Source: Coturnix japonica (Eukaryota; Chordata; Aves; Galliformes; Phasianidae). From it: 64,000 nt of DNA. Location: contig NC_029518.1 of NCBI RefSeq assembly GCF_001577835.2, forward strand, positions 47,959,640 to 48,023,639. Direction: 5' to 3'. Made by a program: the position numbers and the translations under genes. Of this stretch, positions 1 to 11,013 are shown one piece after another (positions within the stretch are counted from its first letter, which is position 1; each line of letters starts with the position of its first letter). The notes under the pieces are model-generated. The model worked only from the letters and a program-made list of their open reading frames with translations. It was not told where the DNA came from and searched no databases.

Positions 1-339
1 GATGGAACTGTTTGGAGAGTCTGTGTGTATGCCTAAACAAGTAATGAATACTTCCTCACTGAAAAGCAAAAGACACTTAGGGCAAATACTGTACACGTAA
101 TAGAGGCAAACACTCTCCATTCTGATACTCTGTTTGCACAGTAAATGATGGATAAAACACATCACATATCCCCCATTTCCCTATCTGAAGGAATGTGAAA
201 TACAACTTCGCAAAGTAAATCCTAAAACTTTAAAGACAACTGATGGCTTTCGGTAGGATCTTTTCATAACCTGCAGCTGGACGGCAAGAATGAAATCACT
301 TCATCTCCAAGTGCTCCTGTCAATCCGTGTTTCAGAGTG

Positions 340-870
340 CTGTGGTTTCATCAGGGTGAACAGGGAAGATCCGTGTCTGGAGGACGGCTCCCCTCCGTGC
401 AAGATCCTCCTTGTCGTCTCGGAGCAAGGGAGAGCGCACAAACGCGGGCGGAGGGCGGGGAGGCTCCTCCCAGCGTCAGGTATACACTGGGGCTACGGAA
501 TAAGAAGCGGGCTCGTTCCGCGCTTTGCTCGCAGCTCCGACACCACCCGCGGAAAGAACAGCACCAGCGCCGCTGGACAGCTCCAGACAGCTGAGCCCCA
601 GGATCTCACCCTCCTGTCTTCCCGGAGAAGGTCTTGCCCAAAGAACTGAGGGGGAGTGGCATATATTGTATTCTTTTGTTGTTGTTCTTCTTCTTTCTCT
701 CTTCTGTGCCCGAGAACGGTGTGATCTCTGCTACCAATGGAGAAAAAGCGGAAGGAAAAAGGGCAGAAGGGAAAAGGGATAAAGTTGGTTGACTTGCAGA
801 GACGTGAATATTTTTAGTGTCTCGCATTTCACTTTATACTGGAGCCCTCCAGTTCGCCCAGAGGTCGAGG
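340..870 (+). promoter_or_regulatory. NMBR: Putative NMBR promoter and 5' UTR (GC-rich)
   Basis: This is the only clearly GC- and CpG-rich stretch at this end of the window, and it lies just upstream of the receptor start codon. Two GGGCGG GC boxes sit at 446-451 and 453-458. CpGs are frequent to about 600, and no convincing TATA box is visible. A pyrimidine-rich run at about 667-702 follows and would fall in the 5' UTR. The transcription start is inferred to lie at about 480-560 but cannot be fixed from sequence. The short open frames across this stretch look like chance products of GC-rich sequence. Confidence 0.5.
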
Positions 871-1286
871 ATGGAGGCAGAGCTGCTGTCTGAGCTCACA
901 GCACTGCCCCTTGGGGGCAATGGGAGCATCCAGCTGGTGCCAGACACAACCCTGCTGCCTCCAGCATGGGGCATGGCCATGTTCACTGTCCGCTGTGTGA
1001 TCCCTTCACTTTACCTGCTCATCATCACTGTGGGCTTGCTGGGAAATGTCACCCTCATGAAGATCTTCATCTCCAACAGTGCTATGAGGAGTGTGCCCAA
1101 CATCTTCATCTCCAGCCTGGCTGCTGGTGACCTGCTCCTGCTGGTGACCTGTGTGCCAGTGGATGCCTCCCACTACTTCTCTGAAGAGTGGCTCTTTGGG
1201 GAGGTGGGCTGCAAGCTCATCCCTGCCATCCAGCTCACCTCTGTTGGCGTCTCTGTCTTCACCCTTACTGCCCTCAGTGCTGACAG
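871..1286 (+). CDS. NMBR: NMBR coding exon 1 (N-terminus to TM3)
   Basis: This exon encodes residues 1-138 plus two bases of codon 139. The ATG at 871 has A at -3 and G at +4, a good Kozak context, and gives a 40-residue extracellular N-terminus, close to human NMBR. The open frame extends upstream to 817 but contains no earlier in-frame ATG. The exon covers TM1, TM2, ECL1 (with VDAS and W107) and TM3 with the family-typical [10 protein letters not shown]. It ends inside the DRY arginine codon as AG followed by donor gtatga at 1287. The N-terminus differs most from mammals, as expected for this family, but keeps one sequon (N17-G-S). Phase 2 matches the first base of exon 2. Confidence 0.96.
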
Positions 1287-3034
1287 GTATGAAAGCTGGG
1301 CTGTCCCTTTGGCTAGCCCAAGATGATAAGAAAGGTAAGGCACACCTCCGACAAAGTACCTTTGGGTTTCGGTCCCCTTAGTTCCACCTGTGAGTTGACC
1401 ATAAGTCTCCTTCCCTCTGACTGATGGCATGTCTGATATCAAGTTAAAAGGTTTCTGCAAAAGGGTTTGCATGTGGCTCCATCTTCTGGGGTGCAAGAAG
1501 CAGGAACTGGGGCTTAGCTCTGTTTTCTACGTATCTGGGTAGATACATATCCGGTGCAATGCCAAGTAATTGCTTGTGTATTAAAATCTTATTTGTTAGA
1601 GGAACGTTTTAGGTTCTAAATATGATCAGTGCCAAACCACACTGATATGTCAACAGGTAGTGAGCAGTTTAAACTGAGCTGAACACAGGCATAACATAGA
1701 TTTATTTCTTTCTGCTGAGAAAGTGTATAAGGGAGCATCTCTCTGTGTGTGTCTTTATGCCTTAAAAGAACAGCAGGTTACCTGAGGTGATCATTAGAAC
1801 TAGTTCAGCCTCTAAGAACTTGGAGACACCAAACTGTTCTACTAGAATTATCACGATTGAACTTTTGATTCAGACTGTCCATTTTGTCTTCCCTGGAGCT
1901 TACAGAAAAATGGGGGTAGGGAGAAACAAAATAAGAAGGAAACATCTCCATCTCTTTGCTTCTCATATTAGGAAGAAACAAAGAGCTGGACCCCAAACTT
2001 CTGTTCCCAATTAATTTAGATGGATAAATTAGGGATTTAAGGCAAATAAGTAGCAGTTAGACCATGCTTCATGCTAAGAAATGCTGAATCTGGCACTGTA
2101 ATTTTGCAAACTTAAAGGAATCTAAATTATCTGTATCTAAGCACTTTTATTCAGCCAGAAATGAAAATGTTAAATTCCTTCTTCATAGGAAGTACCCCTT
2201 TTGCTTTTGTTGGATTTTGTTACATTGGTATATAAAGACTTGAAGTTTAATAGTACATCTTCAGACTTAAAGTTTCTTCAAAACTTTAAATACTTTCTTC
2301 AATAGAGTATAGCTGTATTTTTCTTACTGCTATATAAATTTTTCGGCTAAGAAAAGCCGATGCAATAAATCATTTGATTTCATCTAAATGTACTCATCAG
2401 TGGCCATCAATTTCAGTGCTATTTGAACCAGAATAAAAAATACTTCTCTATAAAGCCTGTAATATATGAAAATTGATTGTTTTCTTGAAGAGAAGCATGA
2501 AAATTGTACTTTAAAGTGAATGCCTGTAATGCCTTGATTACCTCAGTTAAAGAGTATGTCAAAAATCGTCCTCAGAGAGTCAAGCAAACCTCGCATTTTT
2601 ATTTCTGCTCTGTTTCTACTGTTTAAAAAGTATGAATATGGTATATTACTTGAAATGGGAAGAAGCTATTTGAAGAGGAGATCATATCTCCAGTGAGATA
2701 TAATGAGTGCTGGTGGTTTGATGTTTAAATCTTTTTTCATTTACTTCTTATATAGCTTTAAATTTTTTCTTTTCCTTTTTTCCTTTTCCATATTGTTTTA
2801 TATTCTTCTTTTAATAACAGTGAAAATTCAGGAAGCAATAAAACTGAATCTATTTGTGCTGGACACATACATAACTAAATATTGTACCAAACAGCTACAG
2901 ATGGTGTGATGTGACCATATAAGCTCTTGATATATACATTCCTCTAGTAATTTGAAGTACATATTACATGCAAGCATTAGAAATAGTTATATGAAGAATT
3001 TAGTAATTCTGTTTCTTTAACTTCTGTAGTTATG

Positions 3035-3067
3035 TTTTTTGTTATTGACAATAACAATAACAAAAAA
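3035..3067. repeat. Perfect 13-bp inverted repeat (AT-rich hairpin)
   Basis: The left arm TTTTTTGTTATTG (3035-3047) and right arm CAATAACAAAAAA (3055-3067) are exact reverse complements around a 7-base spacer. It lies in intron 1. No protein or element family is recognised, and it may be a chance result of low-complexity sequence. Confidence 0.6.
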
Positions 3068-3395
3068 TAACAGTTAGGAAAAATGGCCACTGGCTTCAGA
3101 AAACAGTGTATTTTAACCTAAGAGAACAAATCAGTGAAACTGGCATGGCTCTTAGTGGAATTTCAATTGGACTCGGTTATGCAATTTTGTACAAGAGAAA
3201 CTTTTCTTGAAACAAAGAGGCAGCATTGGTATGAGTGGTTTTTTGTTTGTTTGTTTTGTTTTCCTTGTTGTTGCACTGAATTGTGGCAAGTTACTAAGCT
3301 GTATCATCTTTACATGATTCAAATACAGAGGAAGCTGTACAGTTAATTATGTTGGCAGATGGGCAGAGGTGGCAGCAGCCTGCAGCTAAGAAGTG

Positions 3396-3459
3396 ATCAT
3401 AGAACCATAAATATCTTGGGTTGGAAAAGACCTTAAAGATCATCAAGTCCAGCCACAAG
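3396..3459 (-). mobile_element. CR1 LINE 3'-end fragment
   Basis: Read on the minus strand, the segment matches the CR1 3' terminus: a GATGATCTTTAAGGTC-type block, then TTCCAACC-like sequence, and a decayed octamer tail at the left edge. Only about 60 bp remain. Confidence 0.75.
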
Positions 3460-6127
3460 AGGTGATGAGGAAGAGAGACCTGGCCGGGGACAGTGTTGTC
3501 TCTAGACAGGCAAAAGAAGATGCAAGTAGTTTGGTAGCTGTGATATGGATATAAGGTTCCATTATAATCTAGTACAAATTCTGGTCTGGTAGACAATAAT
3601 GGCTTTGCAGTGATCTTTTCTTTCCCAGCTAATGCTCCAAGTACACTGTAATATGTGATCACTAACTTATTTCCTATTTTTTGCTCCCTATTACCAGAGA
3701 ACTATATATAACTCCATGCACTGATTGCACAAAAGGTTTATAAATATTTACAGTTCTTTACAATGTTCTTAAATGAGTTAAGATTAAAAAAAAAAGAAAA
3801 AGGATATTCCACAGTGTATTTAGCACTTACTGTTTATGTGGAAATTCAGCCTAGTAAATTACATGTATGGAGTAGAGTTAGCAGTAACAGCTACAGTAGA
3901 AACAAAATCTGAGCAATCATTGCCTAAAAACTGCAGCCACAAGGAAAAAAAAAATATAGCACACATTGAGTACATCTTTTTTCTAAACTTGCTTAATTTC
4001 ATATGGCTTTTGTCACAAAAGTGTCTCTCAACATCGCCTGTGCTTTCACTGTGAGAGGTGTGCATCTTCTGTCTGGAAGTTTCACTACCTGAAAGTGAGA
4101 TTATTTAGGAGTTTTCTTGTGTACAAATATTATATGAAATTTGTAACACTGCTTCCCAGACTTTCCTAAAGCATTAACAAACTACGTTCATCACAGCAAA
4201 TTGGCCTAAGTTTGCCTGTTCTCATCTCAGGACCAGCTTCTGGTTTCATCCCATCCTTGAGCTCATGTGGTCTGTATCTCTGGGTCTGGCTGCTGGGATG
4301 GGTAGTGGTGCTCTACTGCAGCCTCACACTTCACAGACCCCAATGGTAGTACTGTCAGTGCAGTGTGTTGGCATCAGAAAAGGGCATGATTTCCTTCTTT
4401 GTCAGAAGATCATGCCCATCTCTGGTGCAGAATGTGATGCTAGCGCAAAAGTGCTGATCCAGCTGTACTCTGCCACAGATGAAATGCTCAGGGAGGGAAC
4501 CCCTTCTCCTCATGACGTCATGATTTTCACAATCACAGAGAAACTAAACCGTGTCTTGAAAACTTACTTAATTTTAAAAAACAAAACAATCAAAAAGCAG
4601 AGGGTAGATTACAGGGGAAAAACTAGTAACTACAGTGGATGACAAATGAAGAAAAGGACAAAGGGACAAAAATGTAGAAAGCAAAAAAAGAAAACAGAGA
4701 GCCAAGGGCCCCATGGGGGCAAAACACTTCCAGTAGCACTCAGCACACCCTGAAAATTCCTGCAGAACCAGTGCATAATGGGCAGGGATGCACTTTACCT
4801 GGAAATGTGTCATGGCAAGGCACAGACTGCACTCTTGGATAAGGCTCAACAGATGCTACCATGGAAGTCCCAGACCTTAGTGTGTTCTTGTATGAGTGAA
4901 AATAAAGAGGAGAAGTTTAGCCAGTGGGATTATAGCACGGTATGCAAGAAAAGGCATGCCAGTATCACCTTACTTCAAAAAGAACACAAATTAATGTGGA
5001 ACCTGATTTGAATTAAGCCATGAACTTGTTTACTGCCCTAGGGAGTGCTTTTCCATTTTACATCTATTGTGGGACTTAACTCAAAATGTAAACTAGGGCG
5101 TTGGGTCTCCTCACCTTCTTCTCAGGATAAAAGATCTTGTAGTACTGTGCATGATAATGAAGTAGAACACCAAAATGCTGTTTCCATACAGTGTTCAGAA
5201 GTGGCTGGAGATGCTCAGGGGTCAGCAGATTAAGAAGTGCTACAGGATGCACCTCTGGCCATACATTTTATACATGCTAGCGAAAAGCAATTGCATCTAT
5301 GAAATGCCAAGGGACTTGGGGTGATTAGAGTTTGCTGGAATAAATGGCAGCCTTACAACAGTTTTAGACTAGTCTCTTTCTCTTTGGCTATAATTTATGC
5401 TTCATTCTTTATGTGAACTGTAAAACTAGGATTAAATTTAATTTTGCTACTTTCTCTAGATTGAATTTTCTTTTTAATGAAGGGTTTAAATGTGTTAGCT
5501 CAAATACAGTCCTGCTGCACTGTAATGAAGACTGTGAAGCTGAACAGTGGAGCAACTGGCCCTACTAAAACTTAAACAGCATCTTCTTTTTGTTCTTCCT
5601 AAAAAAATATTATCTTTGATGAAGCTTTTAATTGAGTAACCAGCTAACAGAGTTATTTTTACGAATTCCATGACTCCTTTCCTACATTTAAAAAATGTAA
5701 TACTAGAATGCCTGAATGAGATGCTTAATAATGTATGCAATAACTTTGTATAGCTAAACTATTTGATCCATTTTCAAAAAAGTATTTGCTTTAATTATGG
5801 AAGATTTGGAAGGCTGCTTTTTCTCCAATAAAAGTGTAAAGAATTTAAAAATATTTTGCTATATGCTGACCTCTGACTACAACAGATGATAAAAAACACA
5901 ATGGCTCAATTTGCTTAGTAACTACTTCTCATCAGTAAAAATACTTTTAATTAGAACTTCTTGTTACTCTCCTTTAGAATTTATCTAAAGTTTCTTCTTT
6001 TGTCAGGTGATGATTAAAGCTGAAATATAGTGAATAGAGACCTCTAAGATCTTTATTTCTTATTACATACTGTGGAATAGATGAAGAAAAAAGTGTACAT
6101 GACTTCCTTGCCTGCTGCCTCATCTGC

Positions 6128-6178
6128 TATAGGGTGGCTGGACTCAATCTCTTCCAGCCCCTATAATTCTGTGATTCC
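6128..6178 (+). mobile_element. Short CR1 LINE 3'-end fragment
   Basis: GGCTGGACTCAATCTCTTCC followed by an ATAATTCTGTGATT end resembles the last 50 bp of CR1, including the octamer tail. Confidence 0.65.
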
Positions 6179-6870
6179 TTTTGAGCTTTAATAGCCAGCA
6201 TTCAAGGATTAAATATCCATGTCAAGGAGAACAGCATTAAATGACATCCTGGAAATTACTTAAAATTAGCCAAAGAATAATGCCTTGACTGTAGAATAAA
6301 ATAGGAAAACAAAATAATACTGAGCCAGTAGAACTAAAATCTTTAAATGTGGAAAGCCTAATGTTGCTGGGCTAGATGCTTCTCTCGCTTTAGCCTGTAG
6401 CAGTATGGTTACAATTATGTGATAAGAGACAAAGCAAAATAAATTAAAGAGAGAATGGACAAGATTTTTCTCACACTTTTTTTTTTTTTTTTCTTCAGCT
6501 CACCCTCTAGTTTATATGAGCAAACTTGACTCACAAAATAAAGGTTGCCAGACATGTTCGGTGAAACTATCATATTTGGTAAGGATCAATATGTATCAAT
6601 ACAGTCTCTAATTCTCAGAGGTCTTTCCAAACACCTGATCTATCTTAATCCTCTCCCTCTGCTATTTAGAAGAGACATGGGGTTGGGCTTTTTCTCAGCT
6701 TTTTGTACTAAGAAACTTAGCTTGGCCATGTGGTTTCTGTCTTGAAAGACTATGAAAATTACCAGAAACCAATATGAAGCTCATGTAGCCATAGCACTCC
6801 AAAACAATTCCTCAATAAAATTTAAGCATTTTGATCCAATGGAGAATGGCATGATATAAAAATACTGGAT

Positions 6871-7014
6871 TACAAAATCAACGAGGTAGGAAGGAACCCC
6901 CAGTTGTCACCTAGCTCAAACTGCTTCTTGGAGCAGGATCACCCAGTGCAGGTTGCTCTGGATTCAGAATATCTCCAAGGAAGGAGTCTCCACAACCTAT
7001 CCAGGAAAACCTCC
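6871..7014 (-). mobile_element. CR1 LINE fragment, diverged
   Basis: Read on the minus strand this follows CR1 3' sequence: a GGAGACTCCACAACC-type block, GAATATCTCCA, GGTTGC and the pre-terminal region. Divergence is high, so it is probably an older subfamily. Confidence 0.65.
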
Positions 7015-7400
7015 TTGATCACTTTTGCAGTAAATAATGCTTTTCTTATTTTTTAAGCAAAAATTTCTTTTTTAAAATCCATTGCTCAATAATAATGGAT
7101 GTGAAAAGGAAAAAAAAACCTGCACCCCTCAGATCTCTCAGATGAGTTGCTTAGAATGAGGATAATGAACAATGGGACAGTGTTGTCACAGTCACAGTAA
7201 GTTGGTTGTCATTGCAGAAGCTCTACCATTATGACCACACAGTGTACTTTCTCTAAACACTAGTAGGGTTATAGTTGGGCAGAGCTGGGCCTATGCTCTT
7301 CTTTTGAGAACATCTCTCTTTACCATTACTTTGTGTACAAGATTATTGTGAGGATGGGTAGCCAGCAAGCTGAAAGTGATACTCCAGGTAATATGGCAGG

Positions 7401-7577
7401 CTGCAAATCCGGTGGCGCAGTGGTTAAAGACGCCACTTTGCAACACCAGAGGCCCTGGGTTCGAATCCCCTGTGGTGCAAGTGGTAGAAAGTGCCGCTCG
7501 CGCTACACAGAGGCTCGAAATCCCCGGGGGGTGGATCGATTGATCTCTAAGGTCCCTTCCAACCCGCACAAACTATG
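7401..7577 (+). mobile_element. tRNA-derived SINE, apparently dimeric, with CR1-like tail
   Basis: A Pol III A box (TGGCGCAGTGG, 7413-7423) is followed 45 bases later by a perfect B box (GGTTCGAATCC, 7458-7468), which is tRNA spacing. Directly after comes a second, weaker A-box-like block (TGGTGCAAGTGGTAGA, from 7473) and a second B-box-like block (GGCTCGAAATCC, 7512-7523), suggesting a second tRNA-related unit. The 3' part, from about 7533, matches the CR1 3' end (GATCTCTAAGGTCCCTTCC, then an ACTATGA remnant). Known biology: CR1-tailed SINEs are mobilised by CR1 reverse transcriptase. I do not recognise the family, and I saw no second copy in the window. Confidence 0.75.
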
Positions 7578-7685
7578 AAATCGACTGCCTTCACATGCTG
7601 CACATGACAAAGTGGGATATCCGCCCTCAGTGGTCTCACTCACAAGAAGCCTGAATTAGAAGCCAGTTCTTAAAGGAAGTCAAGT

Positions 7686-7790
7686 GGTTTTTTTTGTTTG
7701 TTTGTTTGTTTTTGTTTTAATTTTTTTTATTAATTCAATTTTATTTATTTGTTCAGGGTTTTTTGTTTGTTTGTTTGTTTGCACATATTG
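7686..7790. repeat. T-rich (TTTG)n low-complexity stretch
   Basis: Two short (GTTT)n runs, at about 7686-7715 and 7767-7791, are separated by T-rich sequence. No tRNA or LINE structure is visible in it. Confidence 0.8.
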
Positions 7791-8360
7791 GGCTATTAGC
7801 CCTTTTCTGCTTTCTGGCTCTTCTCAAACTTTGCAGACACAAATGTCTTTTAAACTCTTTTCTTTTTTTGTGCTCTTCAAAAACAGCTTAGTCCTCAAGA
7901 TGGCAAAGTGAGAAGTGTCTGTGGTGCTTATCCTAGTCTGTGATCAATCAAATGCCTTTATTGAGCTGGCAGCAGACAGTTTTTGCTTTGAATTAATGTA
8001 AATGTTGGTGTCCAAAACTGTTTTTCCTGTTTCCTGTTTCTGAGATTAATCCAGTAGCAAGCTGTGCCTGTAACAGGTAAAACAGCAATTGAAAAATATA
8101 TCCAGCTGAATTCTTACCAAGCAGGGCTGAACACAGATCTACAGTGCTAAAACTTGTCTCTGTGTTTATTTTAATATATTAGTTAAACAAAGCATATCCA
8201 GTCACAGTCTCTCAGCTTAAACGTGTGTCTTAACTAGTAACTTTTAAGTCCATGCCAAGATTGAGCCCAACTTGACATCATGATTACAGTTAGCAAGTTC
8301 TTACAAGTTCATGAAATCTTGTATGATACTCTTCTGTCATTCTCATGACTAATCCAAATA

Positions 8361-8617
8361 TTCCTCTCCTCTCCTTCCTCTCCTCTTCCTCTCCTCTCCT
8401 CTCCTCTCCTCTCCTCTCCTCTCCATCTCCTCCTTCGCTCTTCCTCTCCTCTCCTCTCCTCTCCTCGCTCTTCCTCTCCTCTCCTCTCCTCTCCTCTCCT
8501 TCTCTCCTGCCTCTCCTCTCACTCTCCCTCCTCTCCTCTCCTCTCCTGCTCCTACTCCTTTGCTCCCTCTCCGTCCTCCCTCGCCTCCTCCTCTCCTCTC
8601 CTCTCCTCTCCTCTCCC
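8361..8617. repeat. (CTCCT)n homopyrimidine tract, about 255 bp
   Basis: The tract is almost pure C and T on the + strand, built from CTCCT pentamers with a few interruptions (CATCTCC, GCTCTTCC, TGCTCC). It creates long, meaningless open frames on both strands (Ser/Leu/Pro-rich on +, Arg/Glu/Gly-rich on -), which are rejected as genes. It abuts the truncated 5' side of the next CR1 fragment. Confidence 0.95.
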
Positions 8618-8622
8618 ACACA

Positions 8623-8935
8623 GAGTCCAGCAAGAGGGCCACAAAGATGACTGAGGGCATGAATCATTTCCCTTATGGGAAAAGGCTGAAAGACTGATTG
8701 TCTTCTTGGAGAAGACTTGAGAGAGAATCTGTTCAGGATTCTAAAGTACAGGAGTCAGATGGATGGGGACAGACTCTTCAGTGGTGTGTAGTGACAAGAG
8801 GCAATAGGGAAAAAATGGGACTTAAGTTCTATACACACATGCAAGAGTACTTCTTTACTGTGAGGGTGGCAGAGCACTGGAACAGGTTGCCCAAGGAGGT
8901 TGTAGAGTCTCCTCCTATGGAGATATTAGAAGTGT
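8623..8935 (+). mobile_element. CR1 LINE fragment (lacks 3' terminus)
   Basis: From GTCCAGCAAGAGGGCCACAA onward this follows CR1 3' sequence: ATGACTGAGGGCATG, the AGAAGA block, GTGAGGGTGGCAGAGCACTG, GGAACAGGTTGCCCAAGGAG and GGAGATATT. It then stops before the usual last 100 bp or so. The 5' edge touches the CTCCT tract. Confidence 0.85.
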
Positions 8936-9034
8936 GCCAATAAACCAATGTTCTGCATTCAGGTTTACTCATATTATCCTTTTCAAAATATCTGACCTTT
9001 TACATTTTGGTCTAAACATTTTACGAACTACCAA

Positions 9035-9066
<32 letters not shown>

Positions 9067-9072
9067 CAAAAC
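9035..9072. repeat. (AAAAC)n microsatellite
   Basis: About seven AAAAC units. A complementary (TTTTG)n run lies about 150 bp downstream, so the two could pair in the intron RNA. Confidence 0.9.
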
Positions 9073-9218
9073 GAAAAGATGAATTATTTAGCCTTTCCCA
9101 GGAGCTTTCAGTCCCTTTTGTCCCCTTTGTAGGACTATTGCAACCCTTGGCAGTATGATAGGCTGTAATCACTGTCCAATGGCTTCTTAAGTATTGCCCA
9201 TTTTTTCTTGTTGTTGCT

Positions 9219-9249
9219 GTTTTTTTTGTTTTGTTTTGTTTTGTTTTTT
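9219..9249. repeat. (TTTTG)n microsatellite
   Basis: T-rich run with four TTTTG units, inverted relative to the (AAAAC)n run at 9035-9072. Confidence 0.85.
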
Positions 9250-9570
9250 CCTCCTTCTTTTTAATTTGGTTTTGAGGTGTATCAGCACAAAGTACTCTAG
9301 AGAAAGAGGTAGGAGTATAATGGATTAGGATGAGCCATGAAGCAGCTTCTTTTGAAGTCAAGTGTATGAGAGGGAAATAGCATAATGAACTCAGGAGAGA
9401 CAGGTTCTTTCCCAATTAAATTTACATACTAATTGAGAACTGAGACATACATTTAAGAAGGTATTTGATAGTTTATAAGGTTGCAAAATGTTATAACTCA
9501 ACATGAAGATATTCTTTCTTTCACAATTCTATTGGGTACAGAAGGAGATTGTAATGAAAGCACTCAGTAC

Positions 9571-9773
9571 CATGGGTGTCCAACCTTTTGGCTTGTCTGG
9601 GCTGCATTGAGTGAAGAGGAATTGTCTTGAGCTGCATATAAGATATATTATATAGTTCATGTGTATAAATAACACAACTTCAATTTTTTAAAAAAATTAC
9701 TAGAAAATACTAGAAAAGAAATACTAGAAAAGAGGGCAACAAAAACATAAAACTAGTGGGTTGGACATTTATG
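9571..9773. mobile_element. Short nonautonomous hAT-like DNA transposon (203 bp)
   Basis: The left end CATGGGTGTCCAACC and right end GGGTTGGACATTTATG form imperfect terminal inverted repeats of the hAT/Charlie type (CAGGGGTGTCCAA class). Flanking 8-bp target sites CTCAGTAC (9563-9570) and CTCTCTAC (9774-9781) agree at 6 of 8 positions, and 8 bp is the hAT size. The inside is noncoding and AT-rich. Copy 2 of the long repeat begins inside this element. Confidence 0.7.
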
Positions 9774-10639
9774 CTCTCTACAAACAAAACCAGTATCTGC
9801 AGAATGGGCAAGTTTTTGCTTGTGTCCATTGGTAGAAACTGCAGCTTCAAAGAAAGGAAATACTATAAAAATATTTCCAGAGATGAGATGCTTTTGTCAG
9901 CAGAGATAATGACAGAGTATGTAGAATGACAGAATTTACATGAAGGCTTTTAATTCATACTTATAATTATTTCCTGATCTTCTTGAGTACCAATAATTTT
10001 ACTGTTTCGTCAGTGAAGTAAAGGAAAAGATAGATTTTTAAAAATAATTTGCCTAAATAATTTGCTTCTTACTCTGATTTACCTGATTTACCGATGATGT
10101 TTTATTTACAAAAAGTACACAATTGTAATCCGAATGGTTGGTGGTATATTTTAGCCTTACTTGAGCTTTATACAAAAGAAGATGCTGGATATTCATTTTG
10201 GGAATACTTGTAAGTTCACCTAGTTTACATTTGATTTTATCTGTAACCTGTCTCTATGTCTTTGCAGATATATAAACAACATGACAGATTTTGTAAAATT
10301 CTTAGTGCTTTTTCCTTCTCATTGACACAGACCACTGAGATCTTGGAAGAATGCCATCTTGTATTCAACTGAAGGACAATGCTGAAGTTTTTTGGGCTGA
10401 ACCCAGCTTTTATTTTTTTCTCTTTTTGTGGAAAAGGGCCCTTTGCTTGAAAGACTTCAAATTTAGAGTTAGTCATAGCTCAGCAATATGTGCCATGGCA
10501 CAAATATTCCATATATTTTCTGGTAATATAAAAGCTTCTGAAAATGTCTCCAGTGTAGATATTAACAGAGCCAAATGCTGCTTAAGTGATGAATTATGAC
10601 ATGGTCATTGTCTTGTGTGAAGCAGTTCAGGTCCCTTGG

Positions 10640-11013
10640 TTTGTTCAACCTTGAGCAGAGGAGGTGGAGCGGAGGCCTGATGGCGGCTGCAGCATCTCAC
10701 AGGGAGTGAAGGGGCAACAGTGAGCTCTACTCTCTGTGACAGCAACAGGGCCTGAGGGAACAGCATGGAGCTGTGTCAGGGGAGGGGCAGGTGGGGGTTA
10801 GGGAAAGATTATTCACCAGAGGGCTGGTAGACATGGAACAGACTGCCCAGGGCAGTGGGCATGGCCCCCAAGTTGCTGAAGTTCTAGAAGTGGTTGGACA
10901 GTGTTCTCAGGCATAGGGTTCAAATTTTGGGTTGTGCTGTGTGCAGCCAGGGGTTGAGCTTAATGGTCACTGTGAGTCCCTTCCAACTATGCATATTCCG
11001 TGATTCTGTGATT
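10640..11013 (+). mobile_element. CR1 LINE 3' fragment with octamer tail
   Basis: About 370 bp of CR1 3' region with TTGTTCAACCTTGAGCAGAG, GAACAGACTGCCCAGGGCAG, GTGGTTGGACAGTG, GTCCCTTCCAACTATG and a terminal GTGATTCTGTGATT tail. All the differences I found between the two long-repeat copies lie here. Confidence 0.9.

Noticed and set aside
7406-7480. A functional tRNA gene
   Set aside because: The B box is perfect, but the acceptor stem does not pair, the T stem has mismatches, and the unit runs on into a second tRNA-like block and a CR1 tail, so it is a SINE head.
8290-8667. Long open frames on both strands across 8290-8667 (Arg/Glu/Gly-rich on minus, Ser/Leu/Pro-rich on plus)
   Set aside because: They are produced entirely by the CTCCT pentamer repeat, which reads open in many frames.
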